Position numbers and translations under genes: made by a program. The notes under the pieces were generated by a model. It ran no database searches. It was not told the DNA's origin and saw only the letters and a program-made list of their open reading frames with translations. From an uncultured Pelagibacteraceae bacterium (GTDB lineage Bacteria > Pseudomonadota > Alphaproteobacteria > Pelagibacterales > Pelagibacteraceae): DNA of 46,551 nucleotides. Shown here in pieces: positions 31,990 through 42,181 of the stretch. The stretch is taken from positions 1-46,551 of the forward strand of contig CAJQTC010000023.1 of NCBI GenBank assembly GCA_905618885.1, given 5' to 3'. The number at the start of each line of letters is the position of its first letter. Position 1 is the first letter of the stretch.

Positions 31990-33196
31990 AAATCTTAAAT
32001 CTGAATTTCCCATTTTTAAACAGAAAATTAATGGAAAACCTTTAGTTTATTTAGATAGCGCTAACTCATCTCAAAAACCTAAAGCAGTAATTGACAGACT
32101 ATCTAATTTTTATGAAACAGAATTTTCTAACGTTGGAAGAAGTGTTCACACACTAGCAGTTAAGGCAACGAATAGATTTGAAGCCACAAGAGATATGGTT
32201 AAAAAATATTTTAACGCACAGCATAGAGAGGAAATAATATTTACAAAAGGAGCCACAGAATCAATTAATTTAGTCGCTTCTTCTTTCGGCGATAAATACA
32301 TTAAAGAAGGAGATGAAATATTAATTACTGAATTAGAACATCACTCTAATTATGTACCATGGCATTTTCTTCGGAAAAATAAAGGTGCAGTAATTAAATT
32401 CGCACCAGTAAATAAAAATGGTGAAGTCGAAATTGATGAAATAAAAAAACTTATTTCAAATAAAACAAAAATTATTGCCATAACACATATTTCAAATGTA
32501 ACAGGTGCTGTAATGCCAATTAAAAAAATTGTTGATATAGCCAAAGAAAAAAATATTCCAGTTTTAGTTGATGGCACTCAAGGAGCCCCCCATATGCATA
32601 TAGATATGCAAGATCTTGGTTGTGATTTCTATGTAGTTTCATGCCATAAAATGTATGGTCCTAATGGCCTAGGAGTGCTTTATGCAAAAAAAAAATGGTT
32701 AGATGATCTGCCTCCATACCAAGGTGGCGGTGGTATGATAGATGATGTTAAAAAAGACAACATCACCTTTGCTGATGCACCAACAAAATTTGAAGCTGGC
32801 ACCATGCAAACAGCAGAAGTAGTTGCTTTTGCAGAAGCAATAAATTTTATTGAAAAACTAGGAATCAAAAATATAGCTGCTCACGAAAATGAAATTTTAG
32901 AATATGGTTATGAAAAATTAAAAAAAAATAATTCAATAAATATAATTGGTAGCCCTAAGAACAGGGGTTCCGTTTTATGTTTTACCATAAAAGGTATTCA
33001 TCCACATGATATAGCAACAATTTTAGATGATGACGGTGTTGCTATACGAGCAGGACATCACTGCTGTCAAATACTACATGACAAACTAGGAATCGCAGCT
33101 ACAGCTAGAGCTTCCATTGGCGTTTATAATACAAAAGAAGATATAGATATTTTATGCAAGGCTATCGATAACTGTAAAAAAGTATTTCAGATTTAA
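31979..33196 (+). CDS. sufS: Cysteine desulfurase SufS
   Basis: 'LVYLDSANSSQKPKAVIDRL', 'NVGRSVHTLAV', 'SCHKMYGPNGLGVLY', 'RAGHHCCQ'. Confidence 0.97.
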   Translation: MDIKNLKSEFPIFKQKINGKPLVYLDSANSSQKPKAVIDRLSNFYETEFSNVGRSVHTLAVKATNRFEATRDMVKKYFNAQHREEIIFTKGATESINLVASSFGDKYIKEGDEILITELEHHSNYVPWHFLRKNKGAVIKFAPVNKNGEVEIDEIKKLISNKTKIIAITHISNVTGAVMPIKKIVDIAKEKNIPVLVDGTQGAPHMHIDMQDLGCDFYVVSCHKMYGPNGLGVLYAKKKWLDDLPPYQGGGGMIDDVKKDNITFADAPTKFEAGTMQTAEVVAFAEAINFIEKLGIKNIAAHENEILEYGYEKLKKNNSINIIGSPKNRGSVLCFTIKGIHPHDIATILDDDGVAIRAGHHCCQILHDKLGIAATARASIGVYNTKEDIDILCKAIDNCKKVFQI

Positions 33197-33640
33197 ATGG
33201 AACTTAAAGAATTATACCAAGAAATTATTTTAGATCACGGCAAGAGTCCTAGGAATAAAGGAAAATGTGACGAATATAGTCACGACGCTCAAGCTCACAA
33301 CCCTTTGTGTGGAGATAAAGTTCATGTCTACTTAAGGCTAGATAGTGAAAAAAAAGTTATGGACATAAGTTTTGAAGGAGAAGGTTGTGCAATTTCTCTT
33401 GCTTCTGCCTCAATACTTACAGAGACTCTTAAAGGTAAGGATCTATCTTTTACAAAAAAAGTTAGTGAGGATTTCTTGAGTATGGTTAAAAATAAAACAA
33501 AAATTACTATCAATAGCCTTACAGAAGATCAAATAACAACAATTACATCTCTATCTGGCGTTCAACAGTTTCCAATGAGAGTTAAATGTGCAACAATGGT
33601 TTGGCATACTTTTTTATCAGCGTTAGATAAAAAAAATTAA
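33197..33640 (+). CDS. sufU: SUF-type scaffold protein (SufU / NifU-like)
   Basis: 'LYQEIILDHGKSPRNKG', 'NPLCGDKVHVYL', 'FEGEGCAISLASASI', 'VKCATMVWHT'. Confidence 0.93.
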   Translation: MELKELYQEIILDHGKSPRNKGKCDEYSHDAQAHNPLCGDKVHVYLRLDSEKKVMDISFEGEGCAISLASASILTETLKGKDLSFTKKVSEDFLSMVKNKTKITINSLTEDQITTITSLSGVQQFPMRVKCATMVWHTFLSALDKKN

Positions 33641-33650
33641 ATTTTTAATT

Positions 33651-33953
33651 ATGAGTGATTTAAAAAAAAAAATTATTTTAGAAATAAAAAAAATTTACGA
33701 TCCTGAAATACCAGTTAATATATATGAATTAGGTCTAATTTATAACATTGGTATTGATGAAAAAAACAAAGTTAATATAGACATGACTCTTACAAGCCCT
33801 AACTGTCCAGTGGCAGAAAGCTTGCCCAATAGTGTAAAAGAAAGAGTGCTAAAAGTTGATGGAGTTTCTGATGTTGATTTAAATTTAGTCTGGGATCCAC
33901 CATGGGATAAAGACAAAATGTCAGAGGCTGCTAAATTAGAATTGAATTTATGA
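33651..33953 (+). CDS. DUF59 / MIP18-family protein, SufT-like
   Basis: 'IYDPEIPVNIYELGLIYNI', 'MTLTSPNCPVAESLP', 'LVWDPPWDKDKMSEAAKLELNL'. Confidence 0.92.
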   Translation: MSDLKKKIILEIKKIYDPEIPVNIYELGLIYNIGIDEKNKVNIDMTLTSPNCPVAESLPNSVKERVLKVDGVSDVDLNLVWDPPWDKDKMSEAAKLELNL

Positions 33954-34282
33954 CACAAATAATTAAATTAAGTGATAATGCAGCAGATAGAATAAAAGAA
34001 ATTATGTCTAGTGCAGATAACTCCACCATAGGTGTTAGAGTAGGGGTCGAATCAGGTGGTTGTGCAGGAATGTCTTATATTATGGAATACGCAAAGGACA
34101 TAAAGCCCAATGAAGAAGTAATTGAAGATAAAGGTGTTAAAGTTTTAATAGACCCGAATGCCGTTATGTATCTCTTAGGTACGGAAATGGACTATAAAAA
34201 AGAAAAATTTTCTTCTCAATTTGTATTCAAAAATCCCAACGAAACTGAGCGATGTGGGTGTGGAGAATCTTTTAAAGTCTAA
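33950..34282 (+). CDS. sufA: A-type Fe-S carrier (IscA/SufA/HesB family)
   Basis: 'GVRVGVESGGCAGMSYIMEYA' and C-terminal 'ERCGCGESFKV'. Confidence 0.93.
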   Translation: MTQIIKLSDNAADRIKEIMSSADNSTIGVRVGVESGGCAGMSYIMEYAKDIKPNEEVIEDKGVKVLIDPNAVMYLLGTEMDYKKEKFSSQFVFKNPNETERCGCGESFKV

Positions 34283-34288
34283 TTTTAG

Positions 34289-35698
34289 CTATTGACTATA
34301 GTACATCTCAAACTCAATAGGATGAGGGGCATGTTCAAATTTATAAATTTCTTGAAATTTTAAATCAATATAAGCATCTATCTGGTCATCTGAAAAAACC
34401 CCACCTTGAGTTAAGAAAGCTCTATCTTTATCAAGATTTTCCATTGCTTCTCTTAAAGAACCACAAACAGTTGGAATTTTTCTAACTTCAGACTCACTTA
34501 AAGCATAAAGATCTTTGTCAAATGATTTGCCTGGATCTATTTTATTTTTAATACCATCAATTCCAGCCATCAACATAGATGCAAAAGTTAGATATGGATT
34601 ACCAGCAGCATCTGGAAATCTTATTTCACATCTAGCAGCTTTTTTATTCATGATTATAGGTATTCTACATGATGCAGATCTATTTCTGGCTGAGTAAGCT
34701 AAAATTACTGGAGCTTCAAAACCAGGTATTAGTCTCTTATAACTATTAGTTGTTGAGTTTGCGAAAGCATTAATTGCTTTAGCATGTTTAAGTATTCCAC
34801 CAATATAATAAAGTGCTTGTTGTGATAGACCTGCGTATTTGTCACCCATAAACATAGGAGTGTCACCTTTCCAAATTGATTGGTGAACGTGCATTCCTGA
34901 ACCATTATCTCCTTTTACTGGTTTAGGCATAAACGTCGAGGTCTTTCCAAATGAATGAGAAACCATTTGAACAGCGTATTTATAAAGCTGAACGTTGTCA
35001 GCCATATCAGTTAATTTTCCATAATACATACCAAGTTCGTGCTGGCCAGGAGCTACTTCATGGTGATGTTTTTCAACTTTAACTCCCATGTCTTTTAGAG
35101 CTTTTAACATTTCAGCTCTCATGTCTTGAGCGCTGTCTACTGGTGGTACAGGAAAGTAACCACCTTTAACTCCGGGTCGGTGTCCCATGTTTCCATTTTC
35201 AAATTTCTTTCCAGTATTATAAGGGCCTTCAGTACTATCAATCATGAAACTAGATTCGTTCATTTCATTTTTAAATCGAACATCGTCAAATGTAAAAAAT
35301 TCTGGTTCAGGTCCAAAGTAAGCTTTGTCGCCAATACCAGATTTAATTAAATATGCTTCAGCTTTTTTTGCAGTACCTCTAGGATCTCTTTCATAAGGAT
35401 CTTTTTTAACTGCATCTAAAATATCACAAAATATATTTAAAGTATTATGAGAGTTAAAAGGATCTATAATTAATCTACTTAAGTCAGGTTTTAAAATCAT
35501 ATCTGACTCATTAATCGCTTTCCAACCAGAAATAGATGAGCCATCAAAAAACACACCTTTTTCCAACATTTCATCGTCAACTATTGTTGCATCCATTGTT
35601 AAGTGCTGCAATTTCCCTCTTGGGTCAGTAAATCTCAAATCTACAAATTCAATTTCTTTATCTTTTATTAATTTGAAAGTGTCTTTTGTGCTCATCAA
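34289..35698 (-). CDS. glnA: Type I glutamine synthetase (start likely MSTKDTF at 35695, preceded by AAAGGA)
   Basis: 'FDGSSISGWKAINESDMILKPD', 'GNGSGMHVHQSIWK', 'APVILAYSARNRSASCRIP', 'KKAARCEIRFPDAAGNPYL'. Confidence 0.97.
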   Translation of the reverse strand: MMSTKDTFKLIKDKEIEFVDLRFTDPRGKLQHLTMDATIVDDEMLEKGVFFDGSSISGWKAINESDMILKPDLSRLIIDPFNSHNTLNIFCDILDAVKKDPYERDPRGTAKKAEAYLIKSGIGDKAYFGPEPEFFTFDDVRFKNEMNESSFMIDSTEGPYNTGKKFENGNMGHRPGVKGGYFPVPPVDSAQDMRAEMLKALKDMGVKVEKHHHEVAPGQHELGMYYGKLTDMADNVQLYKYAVQMVSHSFGKTSTFMPKPVKGDNGSGMHVHQSIWKGDTPMFMGDKYAGLSQQALYYIGGILKHAKAINAFANSTTNSYKRLIPGFEAPVILAYSARNRSASCRIPIIMNKKAARCEIRFPDAAGNPYLTFASMLMAGIDGIKNKIDPGKSFDKDLYALSESEVRKIPTVCGSLREAMENLDKDRAFLTQGGVFSDDQIDAYIDLKFQEIYKFEHAPHPIEFEMYYSQ

Positions 35699-35818
35699 TA
35701 ATTCCTTTGTAATTTTTTAAAAAATTGTATTAAACATATCAGAATTCACTATTTCAATAATATAATATAAAGCAATAACAGTTATGCATTTAACACATAC
35801 GTACAATCTAGAATTGAA

Positions 35819-36697
35819 ATGAAAGAAGCAAAAGTTACAGATATCTTTTTATTATTGCTTTTAGGTGCAATTTGGGGATCGTCTTTTTTTAATATAAAAA
35901 TAGCAACATATTCTTACGAACCCTATACGTTAGCTCTTATTAGGGTAGTTTTAGCGACAATTCCTATGCTAGCTGTAACGTTTTTTTACAAAATTAAGAT
36001 ACAAGCTTTCTCAAAAAATTGGAAAATCTATGCTTTGGTAGGTCTCTGTAATCTTACAATACCTTTTTCATTAATAGCCATTGGAACAAATAAAATCGAT
36101 AGCTATTTGGCCGCAATGCTAATGAGCACAACTCCTATAACTGGATCAATCCTAGCTCACTTTTTTATCAAAGAAGAAAAAATAACATTTTTAAAATCAT
36201 TAGGTATTATTTTAGGATTTTCTGGAATTTTACTTTTATTTTTCGACAAACTAATAATCAATGAAAGTAACTATTTATTTGTATTACTAATTATACTTGG
36301 TTCAACTTTTTATTCTATTTCAGGTATTCTTATTTTAAAAAAATTAAAAAAATCAGGAAATGTAAATGTGACTACATCAACTTTAATTTGGTCAGTGATT
36401 ACTTTACTGCCACTTTCTTTCATTCTTGAAGAACCATTCAAATCAACTCCTACGCTTGAGTCCACATTATCATTGATTTATCTAGGAGTAGTAGCAACAG
36501 GTTTTGCATGGTGGCTTAGATTTAAAATACTCGCAAAAAATGGAATTGTATTTCAAACTCAAGTTACTTACTTAATACCTATTTTTGGTGTTATTTTTGG
36601 AGCATTAATTTTAGACGAACAAATCACTTGGAAAGTTTTAGCATCACTTATAATAATAATGTCAGGTATATATATAGTAAAAAAAAATAATAAATAA
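35819..36697 (+). CDS. DMT superfamily transporter, EamA family
   Basis: About 10 TM helices; 'LLGAIWGSSFFNIKIA...YTLALIRVV' and C-terminal 'LIPIFGVIFGALILDEQI'. Confidence 0.92.
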   Translation: MKEAKVTDIFLLLLLGAIWGSSFFNIKIATYSYEPYTLALIRVVLATIPMLAVTFFYKIKIQAFSKNWKIYALVGLCNLTIPFSLIAIGTNKIDSYLAAMLMSTTPITGSILAHFFIKEEKITFLKSLGIILGFSGILLLFFDKLIINESNYLFVLLIILGSTFYSISGILILKKLKKSGNVNVTTSTLIWSVITLLPLSFILEEPFKSTPTLESTLSLIYLGVVATGFAWWLRFKILAKNGIVFQTQVTYLIPIFGVIFGALILDEQITWKVLASLIIIMSGIYIVKKNNK

Positions 36698-37765
36698 ATG
36701 CACCTTAAATTTAACTTAGATTTTTTTCTCATTTTTTCTTTAATAAGTCTTATTGCTACTTTTTTAGTAACAAAATATTCGAAAACTTTTTTTTCAGGTT
36801 CTCTTATAGATAAAGATTTTTTAAAACCACAAGCATTTCACCAGAAACCTACAGGTAGAGCTGGAGGTATTGCAATTTTATCTTTATTTTGTTTATTCAT
36901 TTTTTTTTATTTTTTAATTTTTGATGTATTTTTAAAAGACTATCTTACAATCTCATTATTATTATTTTCTTTGGGTTTTTTAGACGACATAAAAATAAAG
37001 ATTAATCCAAATATCCGTTTAGTGTTAATGCTTACCCTGTTAGTATTCTGTATTAATATTTTTTCAATCCAAATAACCTCATCTGGTCTAAATTTTTTAA
37101 ATTTATGGTTAACAAATAATTTATTTCAAACATGCTTTGTATTACTATGTTGTTTATTTATTATTAATGGAGCTAATTTAATCGATGGTTTTAACGGACT
37201 TTTAGGTATTCATTTTTTGTTAATAAACTCTATTTTTCTCATAATAAATTTATCCAATCAAAACCAAAATATTTCAATCATTTTGTTCGCACAGATTATA
37301 ATTGTATTATCTTTTTTATTATTTAATTTTCCAAAAGCTAAAATATTCTTAGGGGATAGTGGATCTTATTTACTCGGTGCCTTGATTGCTTTTAATGCTA
37401 TAAAAACCCATGAATTAAATTTAAATATTTCACCTTTTTTTTATACATCAATTTTATTTTATCTTTTTTATGAAGTTTTTTTTTCATTTATTCGAAAGAC
37501 GTTAAAAAAAAAATCACCTTTAAAACCTGATAATTTTCATCTTCATATGTTATTCTACCAATTTTTAAAGAAATCAAAAAATATTTTTACAGCAAATTAT
37601 ATGACTGGTTTATTAATAAATATTATGTATTTTGTTTTAATAGTTCCATCAATTTATTTTCAAGATAATGGAATTTTTTCCCGATATTATTTTTTCTTCC
37701 AGATATTCTTCTACACCGCTGTCTATAAATATTTATATAATTTAAAAAAATATGAAAATATTTGA
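36698..37765 (+). CDS. MraY/WecA-like undecaprenyl-phosphate sugar-phosphate transferase (GT4-type)
   Basis: Polytopic membrane protein with 'LIDKDFLKPQAFHQKPTGRAGGIAI', 'LGFLDDIKIKINPNIRL', 'NGANLIDGFNGLLG', 'FLGDSGSYLLGAL'. Confidence 0.93.
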   Translation: MHLKFNLDFFLIFSLISLIATFLVTKYSKTFFSGSLIDKDFLKPQAFHQKPTGRAGGIAILSLFCLFIFFYFLIFDVFLKDYLTISLLLFSLGFLDDIKIKINPNIRLVLMLTLLVFCINIFSIQITSSGLNFLNLWLTNNLFQTCFVLLCCLFIINGANLIDGFNGLLGIHFLLINSIFLIINLSNQNQNISIILFAQIIIVLSFLLFNFPKAKIFLGDSGSYLLGALIAFNAIKTHELNLNISPFFYTSILFYLFYEVFFSFIRKTLKKKSPLKPDNFHLHMLFYQFLKKSKNIFTANYMTGLLINIMYFVLIVPSIYFQDNGIFSRYYFFFQIFFYTAVYKYLYNLKKYENI

Positions 37766-38648
37766 TTGCATAACATATTTTAACGAACCTTTATTGTTCG
37801 AACTAAGGTTAAACATATTAAATAAATATGTAGATGAGTTTATCGTTTGTGAAGCAACATATACCCACAGTGGTCAAAAAAAAGAAATTAATTTTGATAA
37901 AAAGAATTACCCAAATTTTAAAAATAAAATAACCCATATAATTGTAGATGAACAGCCAGATGATTTATTTGAGATTAATGATGCTAATAAATTTAACAAT
38001 TCCCTTTTTCGGCTAAATGCTGCAAAAAGAATTGAAAAACAAAGAAATCAAATAGCTCTCCATTTTAATAAAAATAATTTAAATGATTGGGTGGTATATA
38101 GTGATAGTGATGAGATACCTGACTTATCAAAAATTGATCTAAAACAAACAAAAAAAAAAATAATATTATTTAAACAAAAAGTTTTTCACTATAAGTTTAA
38201 TTTAGTCTTGAGTTCACATGATTGGTATGGTTCCAAAGCGTGCAGACTAAAAGATTTAAAATCTATTTCTAACTTAAGAGATATTAAAACAAAAAAATAT
38301 GAATGGTGGAGAATAGATACGTTATTTAAAAAAAATAAATTTACTAATTTACAGATTATTAATGAAGGTGGCTGGCATTTTACTGAGCTTAAAAATGCAA
38401 AAGACATATATCTTAAACACAAGAATGACGAACACCATGATGAATTTGATTTAACAGGTATTGACGAAAATGACATAGAGGATATGATTAAAAACACTTA
38501 TATACCCTATGATCATACCGCAGACAAAACCGATCTTAATAAAAAATGGAATAAAACGAATAGAATATACTTAACTGAAATTAATGATAACAAATTACCA
38601 AAATATTTGATAGAGAACAAAAATAAATACTTAGAATGGTTTGCTTAA
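37752..38648 (+). CDS. Glycosyltransferase family 17-like protein
   Basis: 'KIFDCITYFNEPLLFELRLNILNKYVDEFIVCEATYTHSG', 'VVYSDSDEIPDL', 'GGWHFTEL' GT17 hallmarks. Confidence 0.88.
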   Translation: MKIFDCITYFNEPLLFELRLNILNKYVDEFIVCEATYTHSGQKKEINFDKKNYPNFKNKITHIIVDEQPDDLFEINDANKFNNSLFRLNAAKRIEKQRNQIALHFNKNNLNDWVVYSDSDEIPDLSKIDLKQTKKKIILFKQKVFHYKFNLVLSSHDWYGSKACRLKDLKSISNLRDIKTKKYEWWRIDTLFKKNKFTNLQIINEGGWHFTELKNAKDIYLKHKNDEHHDEFDLTGIDENDIEDMIKNTYIPYDHTADKTDLNKKWNKTNRIYLTEINDNKLPKYLIENKNKYLEWFA

Positions 38649-38651
38649 AGT

Positions 38652-38736
38652 GGGCAAGTGGCGGAATTGGTATACGCGCTAGTCTTAGGAACTAGTACCG
38701 CAAGGTTTAAGAGTTCGAGTCTCTTCTTGCCCACCA
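38652..38736 (+). tRNA. tRNA-Leu, anticodon TAG, CCA encoded
   Basis: GGGCAAG...CTTGCCC acceptor pairing, discriminator A, encoded CCA; anticodon arm CTAGT-CTTAGGA-ACTAG; T arm AAGAG-TTCGAGT-CTCTT. Confidence 0.96.
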
Positions 38737-38746
38737 AGAAATTTAT

Positions 38747-40165
38747 ATGAAAATAGAAGTACAAAAAAAAAAAGGTTTAACAACAATTTTATCGGTAATT
38801 GTAGATAAAAAAATAATCCAAAAAAAACTTGATGAAAAATTATCACAGTTGCAAACAGAAGTTAGCCTTAAAGGTTTTAGGCCAGGCAAAGTTCCTCCAG
38901 CAGTAATTAAAAGTCAATTTGGTAAAGCTATATACGGAGAGGTAATTGATAAAATTTTACAAGAAAGTTCTAACAAAGCTTTAGAAGAAAAAAAAATAAA
39001 AGCAGCAGGGCAACCTAAAATAGATTTAAAAACATTCGGAGAAGGAAAGGATCTTAACTACACTATAGAAGTTAACTCTTTACCTGAGGTAAAGCTTGCC
39101 AATTTTGAGAAGTATAACGCAAATGAATATTTATTAAAAATTGAAAATAAAATTGTAGACGAAAAAATAAAAGAAGTAGCAAAAAATAATAAAACTTTTA
39201 CCGATAAAAATGAAAAATCAAAGAAAGGAGATTTGGTAATATTTAACTATAGCGCTTCGGTTAGTGGAAAAAAATTTGAAGGCAGTGAGGGAAAAAATAC
39301 CAGATTAGTTATTGGAGAAGATCTTTTTTTAAAAGGATTTGACGAAAAATTAATTGGAGTTACAAAAGAAGAAAGCAAAACTATAGAAGTAAATTTACCA
39401 GAAAACTATCCGAATAAAGAACTTGCAAACAAGAGAGCCAAGTTCGAATGCAAAATTACAAATATTCAAAAACCCAATGAAATAATAGTAGATGACACCT
39501 TTGCGAAAAATATGGGAGCAAAAAACTTAACAGATCTTAAATTGTTAATAGAAAAACAAATATCAACACAATACAAACAGTCACTAGACTCTCTAACTAA
39601 AAAAGAAATTTTAGACCAAATAGAAAAATTTCATAAAACAGAATTACCTCAAAATCTTGTTGATCAAGAATTTCATCTAATGACACATCAGCTCAAGAAA
39701 GAAGAAGTAGAAAAAAACAAAACTAAAAATTTAAAAATAGCTGAATCAAGAATTAAGCTTGGTCTAATATTAAATGAATATGGAGAAAAAAATAATTTAA
39801 AAGTATCGGATGAGGATGTTAAAGCAGAAGTTCAAAAACAAATCAAAGGAATGCCAGGACAAGAAAAAATGGTACTAGATTACTACCAAAAAAACCCATC
39901 AGCTACCCAGAGTCTAAAAGGAGCTTTATACGAAGAAAAAATTTTAAATTTATTCAAGTCTAAAATAAATTTAAAAAAGAAAAATATTACAATTAATGAA
40001 GCGGAAAAATTAATTTCTGAATTTAATAAATTATCAAAAGATCTATCTGCTCACAACCACAAACATGACGACAACGATAATGAAATTAAAGAGAATAAAG
40101 AAAAAAAAACTAGTAAATCTTCTGTTGATATTAGAAAAAAAATAAAAAAAGTTAGCAAAAAGTAA
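38747..40165 (+). CDS. tig: Trigger factor
   Basis: '[29 protein letters not shown]', FKBP-like '[20 protein letters not shown]', '[24 protein letters not shown]'. Confidence 0.95.
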   Translation: MKIEVQKKKGLTTILSVIVDKKIIQKKLDEKLSQLQTEVSLKGFRPGKVPPAVIKSQFGKAIYGEVIDKILQESSNKALEEKKIKAAGQPKIDLKTFGEGKDLNYTIEVNSLPEVKLANFEKYNANEYLLKIENKIVDEKIKEVAKNNKTFTDKNEKSKKGDLVIFNYSASVSGKKFEGSEGKNTRLVIGEDLFLKGFDEKLIGVTKEESKTIEVNLPENYPNKELANKRAKFECKITNIQKPNEIIVDDTFAKNMGAKNLTDLKLLIEKQISTQYKQSLDSLTKKEILDQIEKFHKTELPQNLVDQEFHLMTHQLKKEEVEKNKTKNLKIAESRIKLGLILNEYGEKNNLKVSDEDVKAEVQKQIKGMPGQEKMVLDYYQKNPSATQSLKGALYEEKILNLFKSKINLKKKNITINEAEKLISEFNKLSKDLSAHNHKHDDNDNEIKENKEKKTSKSSVDIRKKIKKVSKK

Positions 40166-40188
40166 CCTTTGGTTATATAAATTCTTCC

Positions 40189-40797
40189 ATGAGTCGAATC
40201 GAAGAACAGATGAACAATCTTATTCCAATAGTTGTTGAACAGACCAACAAAGGTGAGAGAGCTTATGATATTTATTCTAGATTATTAAAAGAAAGAATTA
40301 TTTTTTTAGTAGGTCCGGTAAATGATAATGTTGCCTCTTTAGTTACGGCTCAGCTTTTATTTTTAGAATCAGAAGATCCTAAAAAAGAAATATATTTTTA
40401 CATTAATAGTCCAGGTGGCTTAGTCACTGCTGGTTTAGGAATTTATGACACTATGCAATATATAAATTCTCCAGTATCTACTTTGTGTATCGGCCAAGCT
40501 TCATCAATGGGATCATTTCTTTTAGCAGCTGGTGAAAAAGGAAAAAGGTATTCACTCCCGAATTCCAGAATTATGGTTCATCAACCATCTGCTGGTTTTC
40601 AAGGTCAAGCAACAGACATTCAAATACACGCAAAGGAAATCTTATTATTAAAAGATAGACTTAACAAAATATACGCAAAACATACTGGAAAATCAGCAGA
40701 AGAGATCTCTAGCGCTTTAGAAAGAGATAATTTCATGACAGCAGAAGAGGCCAAAAAATTCGGTTTAATAGATTCTGTGGTAGAAAAAAGAAAATAG
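40189..40797 (+). CDS. clpP: ATP-dependent Clp protease proteolytic subunit
   Basis: '[28 protein letters not shown]', '[37 protein letters not shown]'. Confidence 0.98.
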   Translation: MSRIEEQMNNLIPIVVEQTNKGERAYDIYSRLLKERIIFLVGPVNDNVASLVTAQLLFLESEDPKKEIYFYINSPGGLVTAGLGIYDTMQYINSPVSTLCIGQASSMGSFLLAAGEKGKRYSLPNSRIMVHQPSAGFQGQATDIQIHAKEILLLKDRLNKIYAKHTGKSAEEISSALERDNFMTAEEAKKFGLIDSVVEKRK

Positions 40798-40875
40798 TAC
40801 ACAGCATCTAGTTCTCAACACAACTTATACTTGCTATCAAGATTCACGTAATTTACAAATACTTATTGATTCGAT

Positions 40876-42129
40876 ATGTCAGAAAAAAATAATAAAAATA
40901 TTCTTTATTGCTCTTTTTGTGGAAAAAGCCAACACGAAGTTAGAAAACTTATTGCAGGCCCCACCGTTTTTATTTGTGATGAGTGTGTTGAACTTTGCAT
41001 GGATATTATCAAGGAAGAAAATAAAAGTTCATTAGTCAAACATCAAGATGGAGTTCCCACACCAAAAGAAATTTGCACTGTATTAAATGAGTACGTAATT
41101 GGTCAAAATTTTGCAAAAGAAGTTTTGTCAGTTGCGGTTCACAATCATTATAAAAGATTAAATTATGATAATAAAAATAATAAAGAAGTTGAGCTTTCTA
41201 AATCAAACATTCTTTTAGTAGGGCCAACTGGTTGTGGAAAAACTCTTTTAGCTCAATCTTTGGCAAGAATTTTAGATGTGCCATTCACCATGGCTGATGC
41301 AACAACTTTAACCGAAGCCGGATATGTAGGGGAAGATGTAGAGAATATTATTTTGAAATTATTACAGGCTGCAGATTACAATGTTGAAAAAGCACAAAGA
41401 GGAATAGTCTATATAGATGAAGTAGATAAAATCAGTAGAAAATCTGAAAATCCATCTATCACTAGAGATGTCTCGGGCGAAGGAGTGCAACAAGCTCTTT
41501 TAAAAATCATGGAAGGAACCGTTGCTAGTGTTCCTCCGCAGGGCGGAAGAAAACATCCCCAACAAGAGTTTTTGCAAGTTGACACTACTAATATACTTTT
41601 TATATGTGGCGGAGCATTTGCTGGATTAGATAAAATAATTGGCATGAGAGGTAAAGGAACTTCAATAGGTTTTGGTGCGAAAGTTAACAGCAAAGAAGAA
41701 AAAAAATTATCAGAAACTTTAAAAAATTTAGAACCCGAAGACTTAATTAAATATGGTTTAATTCCATAGTTTATAGGAAGAATGCCAATTATTGCTACTT
41801 TAGATGATTTGGATGAAAAGTCTTTAATAAAAATTTTAAAAGAACCAAAAAATGCTTTAACTAAACAGTATCAAAAATTATTTGAGTTTGAAAATGTTCA
41901 ATTAGAATTTAAAGACGATGCGCTTACCGAAATAGCAAAAAAAGCTATTAGTAAAAAAACAGGTGCAAGAGGTTTAAGGTCAATTTTAGAGAGTATTTTA
42001 CTAAAAACAATGTTTGAGGTTCCTGAATTAGAAAATGTTCTTAAAGTTACCGTTGATAGAGCTGCTGTTACTGGTAGCTCAGAACCTATTGTCACATACG
42101 GCAAGAAACAATCAACATCTGTCGCTTAA
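40876..42129 (+). CDS. clpX: ATP-dependent Clp protease ATP-binding subunit ClpX, interrupted by in-frame TAG at 41767-41769 (track ORFs 40876..41769 and 41782..42129 are its two halves)
   Basis: N half has the C4 zinc finger '[30 protein letters not shown]', Walker A '[12 protein letters not shown]', Walker B 'YIDEVDKI', ends 'YGLIP*'. Same frame continues [19 protein letters not shown]...; together 'GLIP-[E][11 protein letters not shown]' equals canonical ClpX. Confidence 0.95.
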
Positions 42130-42145
42130 TCCTTAAATAACATCC

Positions 42146-42175
42146 TTGATATTACAATAATAAGTACCATATAAT
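42146..42175 (+). promoter_or_regulatory. Candidate lon promoter TTGATA-N18-TATAAT (also reads as CTTGAT...CCATATAA, sigma-32-like)
   Basis: TTGATA at 42146-42151, TATAAT at 42170-42175, 18 nt spacer; lies between clpX and lon. Confidence 0.6.
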
Positions 42176-42181
42176 TGTTGT

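Noticed and set aside
34283-35820. Riboswitch upstream of glnA
   Set aside because: The short 5' region is almost entirely A/T and I could not identify a conserved core or paired elements.
38150-38160. A11 tract in the GT17 gene as a phase-variation switch
   Set aside because: Equal-length tracts occur in the housekeeping gene tig and a longer one in the AsmA-like gene, so this is better explained by AAA-lysine usage.
38652-38736. tRNA with 'TAG' anticodon as an amber suppressor for clpX
   Set aside because: Anticodon UAG reads CUA/CUN leucine codons; an amber suppressor needs anticodon CUA.
41782-42129. Independent small protein starting [13 protein letters not shown]
   Set aside because: It is the C-terminal part of ClpX in the same frame; the start is internal to GRMPIIATL and the apparent SD (AGGAAG) is coding sequence for IGR with too short spacing.
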